From Actinomycetes bacterium (GTDB lineage: Bacteria > Actinomycetota > Acidimicrobiia > Acidimicrobiales > Bog-793): DNA of 64,000 bases. Under the pieces are notes generated by a model. That model worked only from the letters and a program-made list of their open reading frames with translations, did not search any database and was not told where the DNA came from. The position numbers were made by a program, and so were the translations under genes. The stretch is taken from contig JAJZBI010000013.1 in the NCBI GenBank assembly GCA_021798985.1, positions 28,720 to 92,719 of the forward strand, read 5' to 3'. Each line of letters starts with the position of its first letter. The stretch's first letter is position 1. This document shows positions 39,916-48,325 of the stretch, in pieces.

Positions 39916-41136
39916 TCAGGGCCGGATCACCGAGCCATCGGCGAGGCGGACCGGCCTCCACGAGCCGTTCAGGTTGTCCTCCGGATAGGGGTACCGGGCC
40001 GCCGCGGTCTCGTCGAGGTCGATGCCGAGCCCGGGCTGGTCGTTGGCGACGAGCCCACCGGACTCGGTCGTCGGCGCACCGGGGAAGACCTCGCGGCTGG
40101 CGTCGCCGAGCGGGGTCCACTCCTGGATGCCGAAGTTGGAGAGGGCGAGGTCGAGGTGGAGGTTGGCGGCGTGGGCGACGGGTGACGCGTCGCCGGGTCC
40201 GTGCCAGGCCGTGCGTACCCCAAAGGCCTCGGCGAGCGCGGCGAGCTTGCGTGCCGGGGTGATCCCCCCGAGGTCGGACAGGTGGGGGCGGAGGTAGTCG
40301 ACAAGCCGGGCCGCCGCCAGCTTCGCGAGGTCCTCGCTGCGCGTGGCGAGCTCGCCGATCGCGAGCGGCACGGCGGCGTGCCGGCGCAGGTGCTCGAGCC
40401 AGGCGTGGTCCTCGGGCGCGACCACGTCCTCGAGGAAGTACAGGCCGAAGCGCTCGAGTTCTTTGGCCAAGCGGACGGCGGCTGGCGGCGCGAGGCGCTC
40501 GTGGGTGTCATGGAGCAGGTCCACTTCCCAGCCGAGCTCCTCGCGCAGGTGGGCGAACAGCTCGGGCACCGCACGGGCGTAGCGATCGGGGTCGAAGGCC
40601 GCCTGCTGGGCGGCGGTGCCCGCGGCGCCGACGCCGTAGGTGCCGGCGTCCGCCTCGCCCACCTGGCAGCGAATCGCGGAGAACCCGCGCTCGAGCCAGG
40701 CCCGCGCGGCGTCGGCCACCTCGCGCGCGTCGCGGCCGTGGGCGTGCACGTAGACGCGCGCCCGGTCGCGCAGCTTGCCGCCGAACAGCTGGTACAGGGG
40801 GAGGCCGGCGACCTTGCCCAACAGGTCCCACAGCGCCATGTCGACCCCGCCGAGCGCGTTGTTGAGCACCGGGCCGTCGCGCCAGTACGAGCTCAGACGC
40901 GCCACGTGCCAGCAGTCTTCGATGCGCTGCGCGTCGGCGCCGCGCAGCAGCGGGTCGAGATAGTCCTCGATCGCGCTGCAGACGGCGAGCGGTCGCTGAG
41001 TGAACGTGGCACAGCCCAGGCCGTACAAGCCGGGCGTGGCGGTCTCGATCTTGACGATGACGAGCCGGATTCCCTCCGGGGCGGTGCGAATGGCGCGGAT
41101 CCGCTCGATGCTCAGCCGGCCGGCGTTCCCGCTCAT
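39916..41136 (-). CDS. mannonate dehydratase-like enolase-superfamily protein (RspA/ManD type)
   Basis: A 406-residue member of the mandelate racemase/muconate lactonizing group. It has the ManD-type landmarks 'NALGGVDMALWDLLGKVAG' and 'YQLFGGKLRDRARVYVHAHG', metal-ligand strands 'DLLHDTHERL', 'YFLEDVVAPED' and 'LAIGELATRSED', then 'RPHLSDLGGITPARKLA', 'TAWHGPGDASPVAHAANLHLD' and 'GIQEW'. The family dehydrates D-mannonate or D-gluconate to 2-keto-3-deoxygluconate, though many members have low activity. It is translationally coupled (ATGA) to the upstream epimerase/dehydrogenase gene, suggesting a short sugar-acid pathway. The product would suit a DHDPS-family aldolase such as the one at 5.9 kb. 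Confidence 0.9.
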   Translation of the reverse strand: MSGNAGRLSIERIRAIRTAPEGIRLVIVKIETATPGLYGLGCATFTQRPLAVCSAIEDYLDPLLRGADAQRIEDCWHVARLSSYWRDGPVLNNALGGVDMALWDLLGKVAGLPLYQLFGGKLRDRARVYVHAHGRDAREVADAARAWLERGFSAIRCQVGEADAGTYGVGAAGTAAQQAAFDPDRYARAVPELFAHLREELGWEVDLLHDTHERLAPPAAVRLAKELERFGLYFLEDVVAPEDHAWLEHLRRHAAVPLAIGELATRSEDLAKLAAARLVDYLRPHLSDLGGITPARKLAALAEAFGVRTAWHGPGDASPVAHAANLHLDLALSNFGIQEWTPLGDASREVFPGAPTTESGGLVANDQPGLGIDLDETAAARYPYPEDNLNGSWRPVRLADGSVIRP

Positions 41137-41987
41137 GGGACCGGCCGCCAGATGCGCTCGGCGCGGAAGTCGAACAGTGCCCGCGCCCGCGACAGATCGA
41201 TCGGGGCGGCGCGCCCGGGCAGGGGGGCGCGCACGCGCACGCCCGGGTGGTAGCGCTCGAGGAGCTCGAGCGTCGCCTCGCTGGCGAGGGTCTCGGGTGC
41301 GGCGACCCCGGCGACGTGGGCGCCTTCAGGGGCCCGGTCCAGGGCGTCGAGGCACGCCCGGGCGGCATCGTCGACGTCGAGGTACATCCACAGCTCGGTG
41401 CCAAGCGGGCCGGGATCGGCCGCCGCCGCTTCGGCGCGCCGGGCGATCTCGTCCTCGAGGTGGCCGAGGAAGGGCAGGCGGAGCGCCACGCTCGAGAGGC
41501 CGTGGCGATACCACATCATCGCCGCCGTCAGCTCGTCGACCTGCTTGGAGAGCGCGTAGGGATCCTCGACTTGCAGCGGCAGGCTCTCATCGATCGGCAC
41601 GTAGGCGGGATGCAGCCGCCGCGGCGAGTACGGCAGCCCCGTCGCCGAGTAGCTGCTCGCGAGTACGCAGCGCCGCACCCCCGCCACGGCCGCTTGCTCC
41701 AAGACCGTGAAGGTCGCCGCGCTGTTGTGGCAGAAGACCTCCTCGGCGCTCGCCAGCAGCGGCGAGGGGATGGCGGCGAGGTGGATCACGCCCTCGACGC
41801 CCTCGAGCGCCTCGCGCACGGCGGCGACGTCGGCCACCTCACCGATGACGACGCGGGCGCCGGCGGGCTCAGCAGGGCCCCGGCGGTCGAGCGCGGTCAC
41901 CGCCCTGCTGCGGCGGGCGAGCTCGGCAAGTACGGCGCTGCCGAGCCGTCCTGCGGCGCCGGTCACCAGGACACGGCCGTTGCTCAT
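41133..41987 (-). CDS. NAD-dependent epimerase/dehydratase-family protein
   Basis: Start moved from 42173 to the ATG at 41987 because the fold begins there ('GRVLVTGAAGRLGSAVLAEL') and the upstream codons overlap the neighbouring exporter gene; 284 residues. It is an extended short-chain dehydrogenase with 'GVIHLAAIPSPLLAS', a catalytic Tyr-Lys pair in 'VEDPYALSKQVDE' and a short C-terminal substrate domain. Related proteins include sugar dehydrogenases (uronate dehydrogenase) and sugar epimerases. The ATGA overlap with a mannonate-dehydratase-like gene makes a sugar or sugar-lactone oxidation step likely. The substrate is not determined. Confidence 0.87.
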   Translation of the reverse strand: MSNGRVLVTGAAGRLGSAVLAELARRSRAVTALDRRGPAEPAGARVVIGEVADVAAVREALEGVEGVIHLAAIPSPLLASAEEVFCHNSAATFTVLEQAAVAGVRRCVLASSYSATGLPYSPRRLHPAYVPIDESLPLQVEDPYALSKQVDELTAAMMWYRHGLSSVALRLPFLGHLEDEIARRAEAAAADPGPLGTELWMYLDVDDAARACLDALDRAPEGAHVAGVAAPETLASEATLELLERYHPGVRVRAPLPGRAAPIDLSRARALFDFRAERIWRPVP

Positions 41988-42102
41988 GGCGCCAGCATTG
42001 CCGATCTGCAGGCGCTGCGCCGGCGCGAGCGCCGCTCGCCCTCGGCGTGCGCCCACGAGATCGGCGGAGCGGGGGCACGGCAGCGAGCCGCCGTGCACCG
42101 CA

Positions 42103-43182
42103 TCAGTGCGTGGCGCTGGTGAGGTGCTGCAGGCCGAGGCTCGTCGAGGCGACAGCGACCCAGAGGAAGGCACCGAGGACGATCGGGCGCAGCCCGGCCC
42201 GGCGGATGGCGTCGGGGCGGGTCGACAGGCCGATCGCCCCGAGGGCGATCGTGATCATGAAGGTGGCGGCGTCGCCGAGCACCCGGTGCGCAGCGGCGGG
42301 GACGAGGCCGATGCTGTTGATGACGACGGCGAGCACGAACCAAGCGACAAAGCGCGGGAAGCTGCGGCGGGCGTGGGCGAGGAGCGACGTGCGCTGTCCC
42401 GTGCCGGCGTCTGCCCGGCGCTGGCGGGCGAAGGCGAGGACGAGCGAGATCGGGATGATCATCAGCGTCCTCGTGAGCTTCACGACGACCGCCGTGGCCG
42501 TCGCGCCGTGGCCGAAGATGGAGGCGGCGGCGACCACCGAGGACATGTCGTTGACGGCGGTGCCCGCCCACAGGCCGAAGGATCTCGAGGACATGGAGAG
42601 CAGGTGGCCGAGCGAGGGGAAGGTCAACACGGCGGCGACGTTGAAGGTGAAGATCGTGGCAATGGCGTAGGAGACGTCGCCCTCGGACGCCTCGATGACC
42701 GCGTCGGTGGCGGCGATCGCCGAGGCGCCGCAGATGCCGGTGCCCACGCCGATCAGCGTGCGCAGGTCGCGCCCGATGCCAAGGAGCCGGCCGATCAGCG
42801 CGGCCCCGCCGAGGGCCACGGCGAGCGTGCCGAGCAGTACCGGCAGCGACGACCACCCCGTGGCGGTCGCCTGGCGCAGCGACAGGCCCGTGCCCAACAA
42901 CACGATCGAGGTCTGCAGCACGGCGCGTGCGGAGAAAGACAGGCCCGTCTTCAAACTGGGGCGTCGCCGCGCCCGGCCCGACAGCAGCATCCCGCCGACG
43001 ATCGCGCACACCGGGGCGCCGATCACCGGGGCGAGGTGGCCGAGCACGGTGGCGACGAGCGCCAGCGCGCTCGCCGTGGCGAGCCCCGGCAGGATCTCGC
43101 CGACGCGCGGGCGCCGCCGTGAGCGGCCCGGCGCGTCCTTGGTCGTGCCGGGCCGGGTCGCGACGAGATCTGGGGAGGTCAT
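42103..43182 (-). CDS. YeiH-family putative sulfate/sulfonate exporter
   Basis: A 359-residue membrane protein with about 9-10 hydrophobic segments. Family landmarks are 'ILPGLATASALALVATVLG', 'APVCAIVGGMLL', 'VLQTSIVLLGTGLSL', 'GVGTGICGASAIAATDAVI', 'IATIFTFNVAAVLTFPSLGH' and 'FGLWAGTAVNDMSSVVAAA'. YeiH proteins (UPF0324) are proposed exporters of sulfate or related anions and are typically next to a LysR regulator (YeiE), as here. It is transcribed away from the LysR gene across 70 bp that contain a LysR-type box. No ribosome site is visible before the ATG. Confidence 0.92.
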   Translation of the reverse strand: MTSPDLVATRPGTTKDAPGRSRRRPRVGEILPGLATASALALVATVLGHLAPVIGAPVCAIVGGMLLSGRARRRPSLKTGLSFSARAVLQTSIVLLGTGLSLRQATATGWSSLPVLLGTLAVALGGAALIGRLLGIGRDLRTLIGVGTGICGASAIAATDAVIEASEGDVSYAIATIFTFNVAAVLTFPSLGHLLSMSSRSFGLWAGTAVNDMSSVVAAASIFGHGATATAVVVKLTRTLMIIPISLVLAFARQRRADAGTGQRTSLLAHARRSFPRFVAWFVLAVVINSIGLVPAAAHRVLGDAATFMITIALGAIGLSTRPDAIRRAGLRPIVLGAFLWVAVASTSLGLQHLTSATH

Positions 43183-43239
43183 GGGCCAATGCTGCGGGCC
43201 CGGGGCGCCTCGAGGAAGCGGGATCCTGCCGATCGGGTT

Positions 43240-43254
43240 ATAAGGTTGTCTTAT
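43240..43254. promoter_or_regulatory. LysR-type box overlapping the lysR start codon
   Basis: ATAAG-GTTGT-CTTAT is a perfect inverted repeat and contains the LysR T-N11-A pattern (TAAGGTTGTCTTA). It overlaps the ATG of lysR at 43253 and lies 57 bp from the yeiH start. Binding would suit autorepression and activation of the divergent exporter. Confidence 0.5.
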
Positions 43255-44212
43255 GCCTCTGCCGCAGCCGGTCCCCGACCTCGTCTCGCTCGACCTGCTG
43301 CGCAGCGTCGCCGACCTCGGCTCGATCCGTCAGGCGGCGGCGCGCCATCTGATCAGTCAGCCGGCCGCGAGCATGCGGCTACGGGCGCTCGAGCGCTGCT
43401 TTGGCATCGAGCTCCTCGAGCGATCCTCGAGCGGCGCCCGGCTCACGGACGCGGGGGTCGCGGTCTCCCAGTGGGTCGCACCGGTGCTCGAGTCCATGGA
43501 GGCGCTGCTCGCCGGGGTCGGCGCCCTGCGCGGAACCGGCCGACCCCCGCTCGCGCTGGCGGCGAGCCTGACGGTTGCCGAATACCTCGTCCCGCGGTGG
43601 CTGCAGCGCGTCCGCAGCGAGCGTGCTGGCTTCGCGGTGTCGCTCCGCATGGGGAACTCCGAGCAGGTTGCCGAGATGGTGCGCCGGCGCGAGGTCGAAC
43701 TCGGCTTCACCGAGGGCTCTGCGGCGGCCGGCGGACTCGCCGAGGCCATCGTCGGGCACGACGAGCTCGTCATCGTCGTCGCGGCCACCCATCCTTGGGC
43801 GAAGCGGCGCCGGCCGCTCGACGCGTCGACCCTGGCGAAGACCCCGCTCGTGCTGCGCGAGCCGGGTTCGGGCACCCGCGAGGTGCTCGCCCGCGCCCTC
43901 GCCGGCCTTGGGCTCGAGCCTGTCCCGCTCGTCGAGCTCGGCTCGACCACGGCGATCAAGGGCGCCGTCGAGGCCGGTGTCGGCCCGGCGGCCCTCAGCG
44001 CGCTGACCGTCGCCGACGACCTGCGCGACGGGCGCCTCGTCGCCGTGGCGGTGCGCGGCCTCGACCTCAGCCGGGCGATGCGGGCGATCTGGCGCGCTGA
44101 TCGCCGCCTCAGCCCGCCGGCCCGGGCGTTGCTCGCGGCGGCCGGCGCGAAGCCCATCAGCCCCGGCCGCGAACGGGAGGCGGTCCCGGCCATCACGACC
44201 ACGTCGCGATGA
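43253..44212 (+). CDS. LysR-family transcriptional regulator (YeiE-like by context)
   Basis: A 319-residue regulator. The N-terminal helix-turn-helix 'DLLRSVADLGSIRQAAARHLISQPAASMRLRALE' (residues 12-50) and 'GIELLERSSSGARLTDAG' are classic. The effector domain has 'LALAASLTVAEYLVPRWL' and 'PLVLREPGSGTREVLARAL'. The latter is the anion/CysB-type sensor signature. Divergent to a YeiH exporter gene. In enterobacteria, YeiE controls yeiH and responds to sulfite; the same role is inferred here. The start codon lies inside the T-N11-A box, leaving only a weak AAGG as ribosome site. Confidence 0.93.
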   Translation: MPLPQPVPDLVSLDLLRSVADLGSIRQAAARHLISQPAASMRLRALERCFGIELLERSSSGARLTDAGVAVSQWVAPVLESMEALLAGVGALRGTGRPPLALAASLTVAEYLVPRWLQRVRSERAGFAVSLRMGNSEQVAEMVRRREVELGFTEGSAAAGGLAEAIVGHDELVIVVAATHPWAKRRRPLDASTLAKTPLVLREPGSGTREVLARALAGLGLEPVPLVELGSTTAIKGAVEAGVGPAALSALTVADDLRDGRLVAVAVRGLDLSRAMRAIWRADRRLSPPARALLAAAGAKPISPGREREAVPAITTTSR

Positions 44213-44249
44213 TCGCTCCGCGCAACTTGTTCCCTTTCGGGCGCGACCG

Positions 44250-44276
44250 GTATCGCTCGGGCATGCCGAGCGATAC
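44250..44276. terminator. hairpin after lysR
   Basis: GTATCGCTCGG-GCATG-CCGAGCGATAC is a perfect 11-bp stem with a 5-base loop, 38 bases after the lysR stop. It is well placed to end the lysR transcript. It could also be an operator for the following gene, as no T-run follows. Confidence 0.5.
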
Positions 44277-44430
44277 TGGCGGGCAGGGCCGAGCGCGCGA
44301 TCGATCGCCCGTGCCACGCGATCTGCTGGCCGCGAGCTGCGGCTCGCCACGGCGGCGCGCGAAGCGAGCCGCTCGAGCGATCGGCGCGCACGAGACGAGA
44401 GCGAAGCGATGAGGATGAGAAGGAGCGAGC

Positions 44431-45297
44431 ATGTCCCCTGCAGGCCGTAGGAAGTTCTCCCGCACCGGCGCCGTGATCCTCGGGGCGCCGGTGGTCGCCG
44501 CCGGGGTGGCCGTGCAACTCCCTCACGTGCACGCTCGCCCGACCTCTGCCTACCACCGCCTGCTCACCGCCGTCGCGCATTCCAGCGCGGTGAAGTCCGA
44601 GCACTTCAGCCTCACCGAGGCGGTCTCGGCCTCGGGCGCGGCGCAGAAGGCCGCCACGGTGAAGGCGACCGGCGAGATCGCGGGGTCCGGCACCTCGGCT
44701 GCGGCGCAAATGACGATGCTCGTCCCAGGCGCCGGTTCCATCGAGCTGCGCATGGTGCCTCCCGACCTCTACGCTCGCCTGCCCGCCGCGGCTGCCAAGC
44801 AGCTCGGGATCACCAAGCCGTGGATCGCGGTCAACGTCGACACCCTCGCCAAGGCGAAGCTCGGGGCGAGCTTCAGCCAGCTGACGAGCGCCTCCAACAC
44901 CTGGGCGGCGACGCTCGCGGAGCTGAAGGCGATCTCGAGCAAGGTCACCGTGGTCGGCACCGCGCCCGTCCGAGGGGTCCCGACGACCGCCTACCGGGCG
45001 ACGGTCGACCTCGCCAAGGCGGCGGCCGGGTCCAAGCTCACCGCCGCCCAGCTCAACCAGCTCGAATCGACGATCGGCCAGTCCAGCCTGCCGATCGAGG
45101 TCTGGGTCGACCACAACGACCTCGTCCGCCAGGTCAGCTACGCGCTGACGGTGCACCCCCGCAAGCAGGCGGCGGCCGTCCACGTCGATTCGACGATCGA
45201 CCTGTACGACTTCGGCGCGCCCGTGTCGGTCAGCGCCCCGCCAGCGAGCCAGGTCCAGAACTTCACGAGCCAGGCGCTGAGCGCGGCGGGCGGCTGA
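44431..45297 (+). CDS. exported LppX/LprG-like protein without lipobox
   Basis: A 288-residue protein with a signal segment ('TGAVILGAPVVAAGVAVQLP'), no lipobox cysteine, and a body resembling the LppX/LprAFG fold: 'HSSAVKSEHFSLTEAVSASG', repeated 'KATGEIAGSG', 'IELRMVPPDLYARLPAAAAK', 'VVGTAPVRGVPTTAYRATVDL' and 'LPIEVWVDHNDLVRQVSY'. In mycobacteria these proteins carry lipids across the periplasm; a similar role is only inferred. AAGGAG lies before the ATG. The gene ends 6 bp from the stop of a convergent gene, with a 14-bp palindrome spanning both stop codons. It stands alone, so context gives little help. Confidence 0.7.
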   Translation: MSPAGRRKFSRTGAVILGAPVVAAGVAVQLPHVHARPTSAYHRLLTAVAHSSAVKSEHFSLTEAVSASGAAQKAATVKATGEIAGSGTSAAAQMTMLVPGAGSIELRMVPPDLYARLPAAAAKQLGITKPWIAVNVDTLAKAKLGASFSQLTSASNTWAATLAELKAISSKVTVVGTAPVRGVPTTAYRATVDLAKAAAGSKLTAAQLNQLESTIGQSSLPIEVWVDHNDLVRQVSYALTVHPRKQAAAVHVDSTIDLYDFGAPVSVSAPPASQVQNFTSQALSAAGG

Positions 45298-45307
45298 GCC
45301 GGCTCAG
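45294..45307. other. palindrome spanning two convergent stop codons
   Basis: CTGAGCCGGCTCAG is a perfect 14-bp palindrome that includes the TGA of the LppX-like gene and, on the other strand, the TGA of the quinone oxidoreductase. It has no loop, so a terminator role is doubtful. It reflects the very tight packing of convergent genes. Confidence 0.45.
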
Positions 45308-46293
45308 TCGCCGTGGACGGCCGGGCCCGGCACGAGGATGCACTTGCCGGTCGTCGCTCGGCTCGCCAGCGCCTCGTGGGCGCGCCCGGCCTCCGACAGG
45401 GCGAAGCGGGCGCCGATGCGCACCGACAAGGTGCCCGTTGCCACGGCACCGAACACGGCGGTGGCGCGCCGCTCGAGCTCGGCGCGGGTCTCGACATAGT
45501 GGGCGAGCGTCGGCCGGGTGAGAAAGAGCGAGCCACCGGTCATCAGCTCGATGGGGTCGATGGGCGCGACGGCACCGCTCGAGGCGCCGTAGAGGACGAG
45601 CACGCCCCGGGGCGCGAGCGCCCGCCGGCTGTCGGCAAAGGTCGCCCGACCGACGCCGTCGTAGACGACCTGCGCGCCGCGGCCGCCGCCAAGCTCGTGG
45701 GCAACGGCCACGAAGTCCTCGTAGCTGCAGGCGACGGTGGCACCAGCGTCGCGGGCCAGGGCCGCCTTGTCCGCGCTCGAGGTCGTCGCGACCACCGTGG
45801 CCCCGCGGCCGGCGGCGAGCTGGGTGAGGAGCAGGCCGACGCCGCCGGCGGCGGCGTGCACCACCACCACATCGCCAGCCTGCACGGCGTAGGTGCTCTC
45901 GATCAGGTAGTGGGCCGTCAGACCTTGCAAGATCACGGCGGCGGCGACCTTCGGATCGAGCCCCTCGGGCACGGCGACGGCCTGTTCGGCGCGCACCGTG
46001 ACGAGCTCGGCGTAGCTCGCGGCCGCCTGCGTCCAGGCGACGATGTCGCCAAGCTGCACGCCGGCCACCCCGGCGCCGATGCCGACGACCCTGCCAGAGC
46101 CCTCCGTGCCCGGGACGAAGGGCAGCGCCGGGCGGTAGGGCGGTCGGCCTTCGCACTCGTAGCGGTCGCGAAAGTTCACGCCGGCGGCCGCGACCTCGAC
46201 GAGGAGCTCGCCAGCGCCGGGCGTCGGCTCGTCGACCGCTTCAGCCACCAGCACCTCGGGGCCGCCGAAGCGGCGCACGACGATCGCCTGCAT
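45304..46293 (-). CDS. quinone oxidoreductase / zinc-type alcohol dehydrogenase family
   Basis: The long track ORF is entered from the peptidase gene; the ATG at 46293 shares its A with the TGA of the peptidase (TGATG), giving 329 residues. The medium-chain dehydrogenase fold is complete: GroES-like N domain 'VEVAAAGVNFRDRYECEG' and 'FVPGTEGSGRVVGIG', NADPH loop 'VVVHAAAGGVGLLLTQLAAG', and 'VYDGVGRATFADSRRALAPRG'. The catalytic zinc ligands of alcohol dehydrogenases are missing, as in quinone reductases. It reduces quinones or activated double bonds with NADPH. It is co-translated with an S9 peptidase, an association without an obvious pathway. Confidence 0.92.
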   Translation of the reverse strand: MQAIVVRRFGGPEVLVAEAVDEPTPGAGELLVEVAAAGVNFRDRYECEGRPPYRPALPFVPGTEGSGRVVGIGAGVAGVQLGDIVAWTQAAASYAELVTVRAEQAVAVPEGLDPKVAAAVILQGLTAHYLIESTYAVQAGDVVVVHAAAGGVGLLLTQLAAGRGATVVATTSSADKAALARDAGATVACSYEDFVAVAHELGGGRGAQVVYDGVGRATFADSRRALAPRGVLVLYGASSGAVAPIDPIELMTGGSLFLTRPTLAHYVETRAELERRATAVFGAVATGTLSVRIGARFALSEAGRAHEALASRATTGKCILVPGPAVHGD

Positions 46294-48155
46294 CACGAGC
46301 CCAGCACGCGGTCGAGGAAGGCCACGGCGCGAGGGTAGGCGTCCAGGCGGTTGGCGAGGCGCGCCAGCCCATGGCCCTCGTCGTCGTAGATGGCGAGCTC
46401 GCAGGGCACCTGGCGGGCGGCGAGGGCGGCCACGAGCTGCTCGGCCTCGCTGAGGGGGACGCGAGGGTCGTTCCGGCCGTGGATCACGAACAGCGGCGCC
46501 ACCATGTGCTCCACGTGGCGCAGCGGCGACGCGCTGGCGAGGAAGTCGCGGTCGTGCGCCAACGAGCCGTACTCGCGCTCGCGATGCGCCCGGCGGTAGT
46601 CCGAGGTGCGCTCGAGGAACGTGACGAGGTCCGAGATCCCGACGATGTCGACGCCGGCCGCCCAGCGCTCGGGCTGGAAGGCGAGACCGGCGAGCACCAT
46701 GTAGCCGCCATAGGAGCCGCCCCAGAGCGCCGCGCGGTCGGCGTCGAAGCCGGCGGAAGCGCAAAAGCGGTGCACCGCTTCGAGGTCGCGGACCGAATCC
46801 AGCCGGCGCCTCGTGTCGTCGAGCGCCGCGAAGCGCTTGCCGTAGCCAGTCGAGCCGCGCACGTTCGGGACGACGACGCCGTAGCCCGCGGCGACAAGGC
46901 CCTGGATGACCGGGTTGAAGGACTGGAGCGACTGCGACTCTGGGCCGCCGTGGATGAGCACGACCACCGGGGCAGGATCGGATCGCTCGGGGCGAAAGAC
47001 GAACAAGGCGATGCGCTCGCCGTCGAAGCTCTCGACGCTTGCTTCCTCGGCGCTCGCGAGCGAGTGGTCTGGCAGGGACGCGGCGGCGTCGCTCAGGCGG
47101 CGCGCCTTGCCGCTCGTGCGCTCGAAGCACCACACGTCGGGGGGAAGCGTCGGGCTCGAGAGGCTGTAATAGAGGCGCTCGCCGCCGCTCGACAGCTGCG
47201 GGGTGCCGAGCTGGTACGAGCTGACCGCCCCGCGATCAGCCAGGGGGACCGCGGCTGCGGCCGTCCACTTCTCGTCGTGCAGGCTGAGGGCGCTGGCGCC
47301 GTTGCGGTTCTCGATGCAGACGATCACCGAGCCGTCGTCGCTCGTCGCGACCTCGGCATCGGCATCGATGCCGGTGCCTTCGAAGGTAACGATCGAGTCG
47401 TCCCTGAGGTCATAGACGCACAGCGCGGCGAAGTCCCGCCCAAGGTTCGAGGAGAACACGAAGCGGTCGGCGTCCAGCCAGGCGGGCGGGCCGACGAGCG
47501 CGGCCTCGTCGGGGTGCGCGGCGATGGCCCGCACCCGCCCGGTCGCCACCTCGATCAGCACGAGCTCGACGTCGAGCGGGTCGTTGCCCGGGACCGCCAC
47601 GCTCAGGTACCGCCCGTCGGGCGAGAAGCCGGACGCGGGGTGGCACCAGGACTCGGCGCCATAGACCAGGCGGTGCTCGCGCTGCTCGAGGTCACAGAGC
47701 CAGACGTCGAAGTGCACCCCGCTCGCCCGGTTGGACACGTAGGCGAGGACCCGCCCGTCAGGAGAGATACCGGCGTCCTGATGGGCATAGCGCGGGTCGC
47801 CCGTCAACGCGTCCAGCTCGCCGAGCGAGGTGCACGGTGCCGCGGCGGCCTTCGCCCGATCGAGCAGATAGAGCTGGTGGCGCTCGTCGCCACCTCGGTC
47901 GAGCGCGACGACGATCCGGTCGCTTCCGGGCACATAGCGCGCCGATGCGACCGGCTCGGGCAGATCGCTCAGCGCGGCGAGCTCTCCTCGGCCGTACTCG
48001 AAGAGCTGCATCGTCCCACCGGCGTCCGAGCGCAGCAGGACGCGTTCTTCTTCCCCCTTGGCGACGTCGGCGAGGACGGCCGAGCGCGTGCGCAGCAGGG
48101 CGCGGAAGAGCTCGAGGGGCGAATGATCGGGCAGGGGCGGCGACATGACCGCCAT
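46293..48155 (-). CDS. S9-family prolyl oligopeptidase / acylaminoacyl peptidase
   Basis: Start placed at ATG 48155 (CAGGGG about 6 bases upstream), 620 residues; the upstream frame is Arg-rich and lies in the divergent promoter and flavoprotein gene. The N-terminal two thirds are a beta-propeller with 'ISPDGRVLAYVSNRASG' and 'FSPDGRYLSVAV' repeats. The C-terminal alpha/beta hydrolase has the nucleophile Ser in 'ALWGGSYGGYM' (near residue 478), Asp in 'FVIHGRNDPRVPL' (about 556) and His in 'DDEGHGLA' (about 590). No signal peptide, so it is cytoplasmic and trims short peptides. It is the first gene of a pair with the quinone oxidoreductase and is divergent to the flavoprotein/ATP-grasp operon. 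Confidence 0.92.
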   Translation of the reverse strand: MAVMSPPLPDHSPLELFRALLRTRSAVLADVAKGEEERVLLRSDAGGTMQLFEYGRGELAALSDLPEPVASARYVPGSDRIVVALDRGGDERHQLYLLDRAKAAAAPCTSLGELDALTGDPRYAHQDAGISPDGRVLAYVSNRASGVHFDVWLCDLEQREHRLVYGAESWCHPASGFSPDGRYLSVAVPGNDPLDVELVLIEVATGRVRAIAAHPDEAALVGPPAWLDADRFVFSSNLGRDFAALCVYDLRDDSIVTFEGTGIDADAEVATSDDGSVIVCIENRNGASALSLHDEKWTAAAAVPLADRGAVSSYQLGTPQLSSGGERLYYSLSSPTLPPDVWCFERTSGKARRLSDAAASLPDHSLASAEEASVESFDGERIALFVFRPERSDPAPVVVLIHGGPESQSLQSFNPVIQGLVAAGYGVVVPNVRGSTGYGKRFAALDDTRRRLDSVRDLEAVHRFCASAGFDADRAALWGGSYGGYMVLAGLAFQPERWAAGVDIVGISDLVTFLERTSDYRRAHREREYGSLAHDRDFLASASPLRHVEHMVAPLFVIHGRNDPRVPLSEAEQLVAALAARQVPCELAIYDDEGHGLARLANRLDAYPRAVAFLDRVLGS

Positions 48156-48325
48156 TTTTGCCCCTGCCCCGGGGGCCGCGTCCACGCCAGGGCCAGCTAC
48201 CAGCTCGGGTGGACATTTCCGGGGGGATGGTCGCGACGCCGCGGCGCGGGGAGCAACAAAGCGGGTTGCCCGGAAAGGAACCGGGGCAAAAAGCCGGTGT
48301 CTGAACCGACGGGAGGAGAGCTGCG

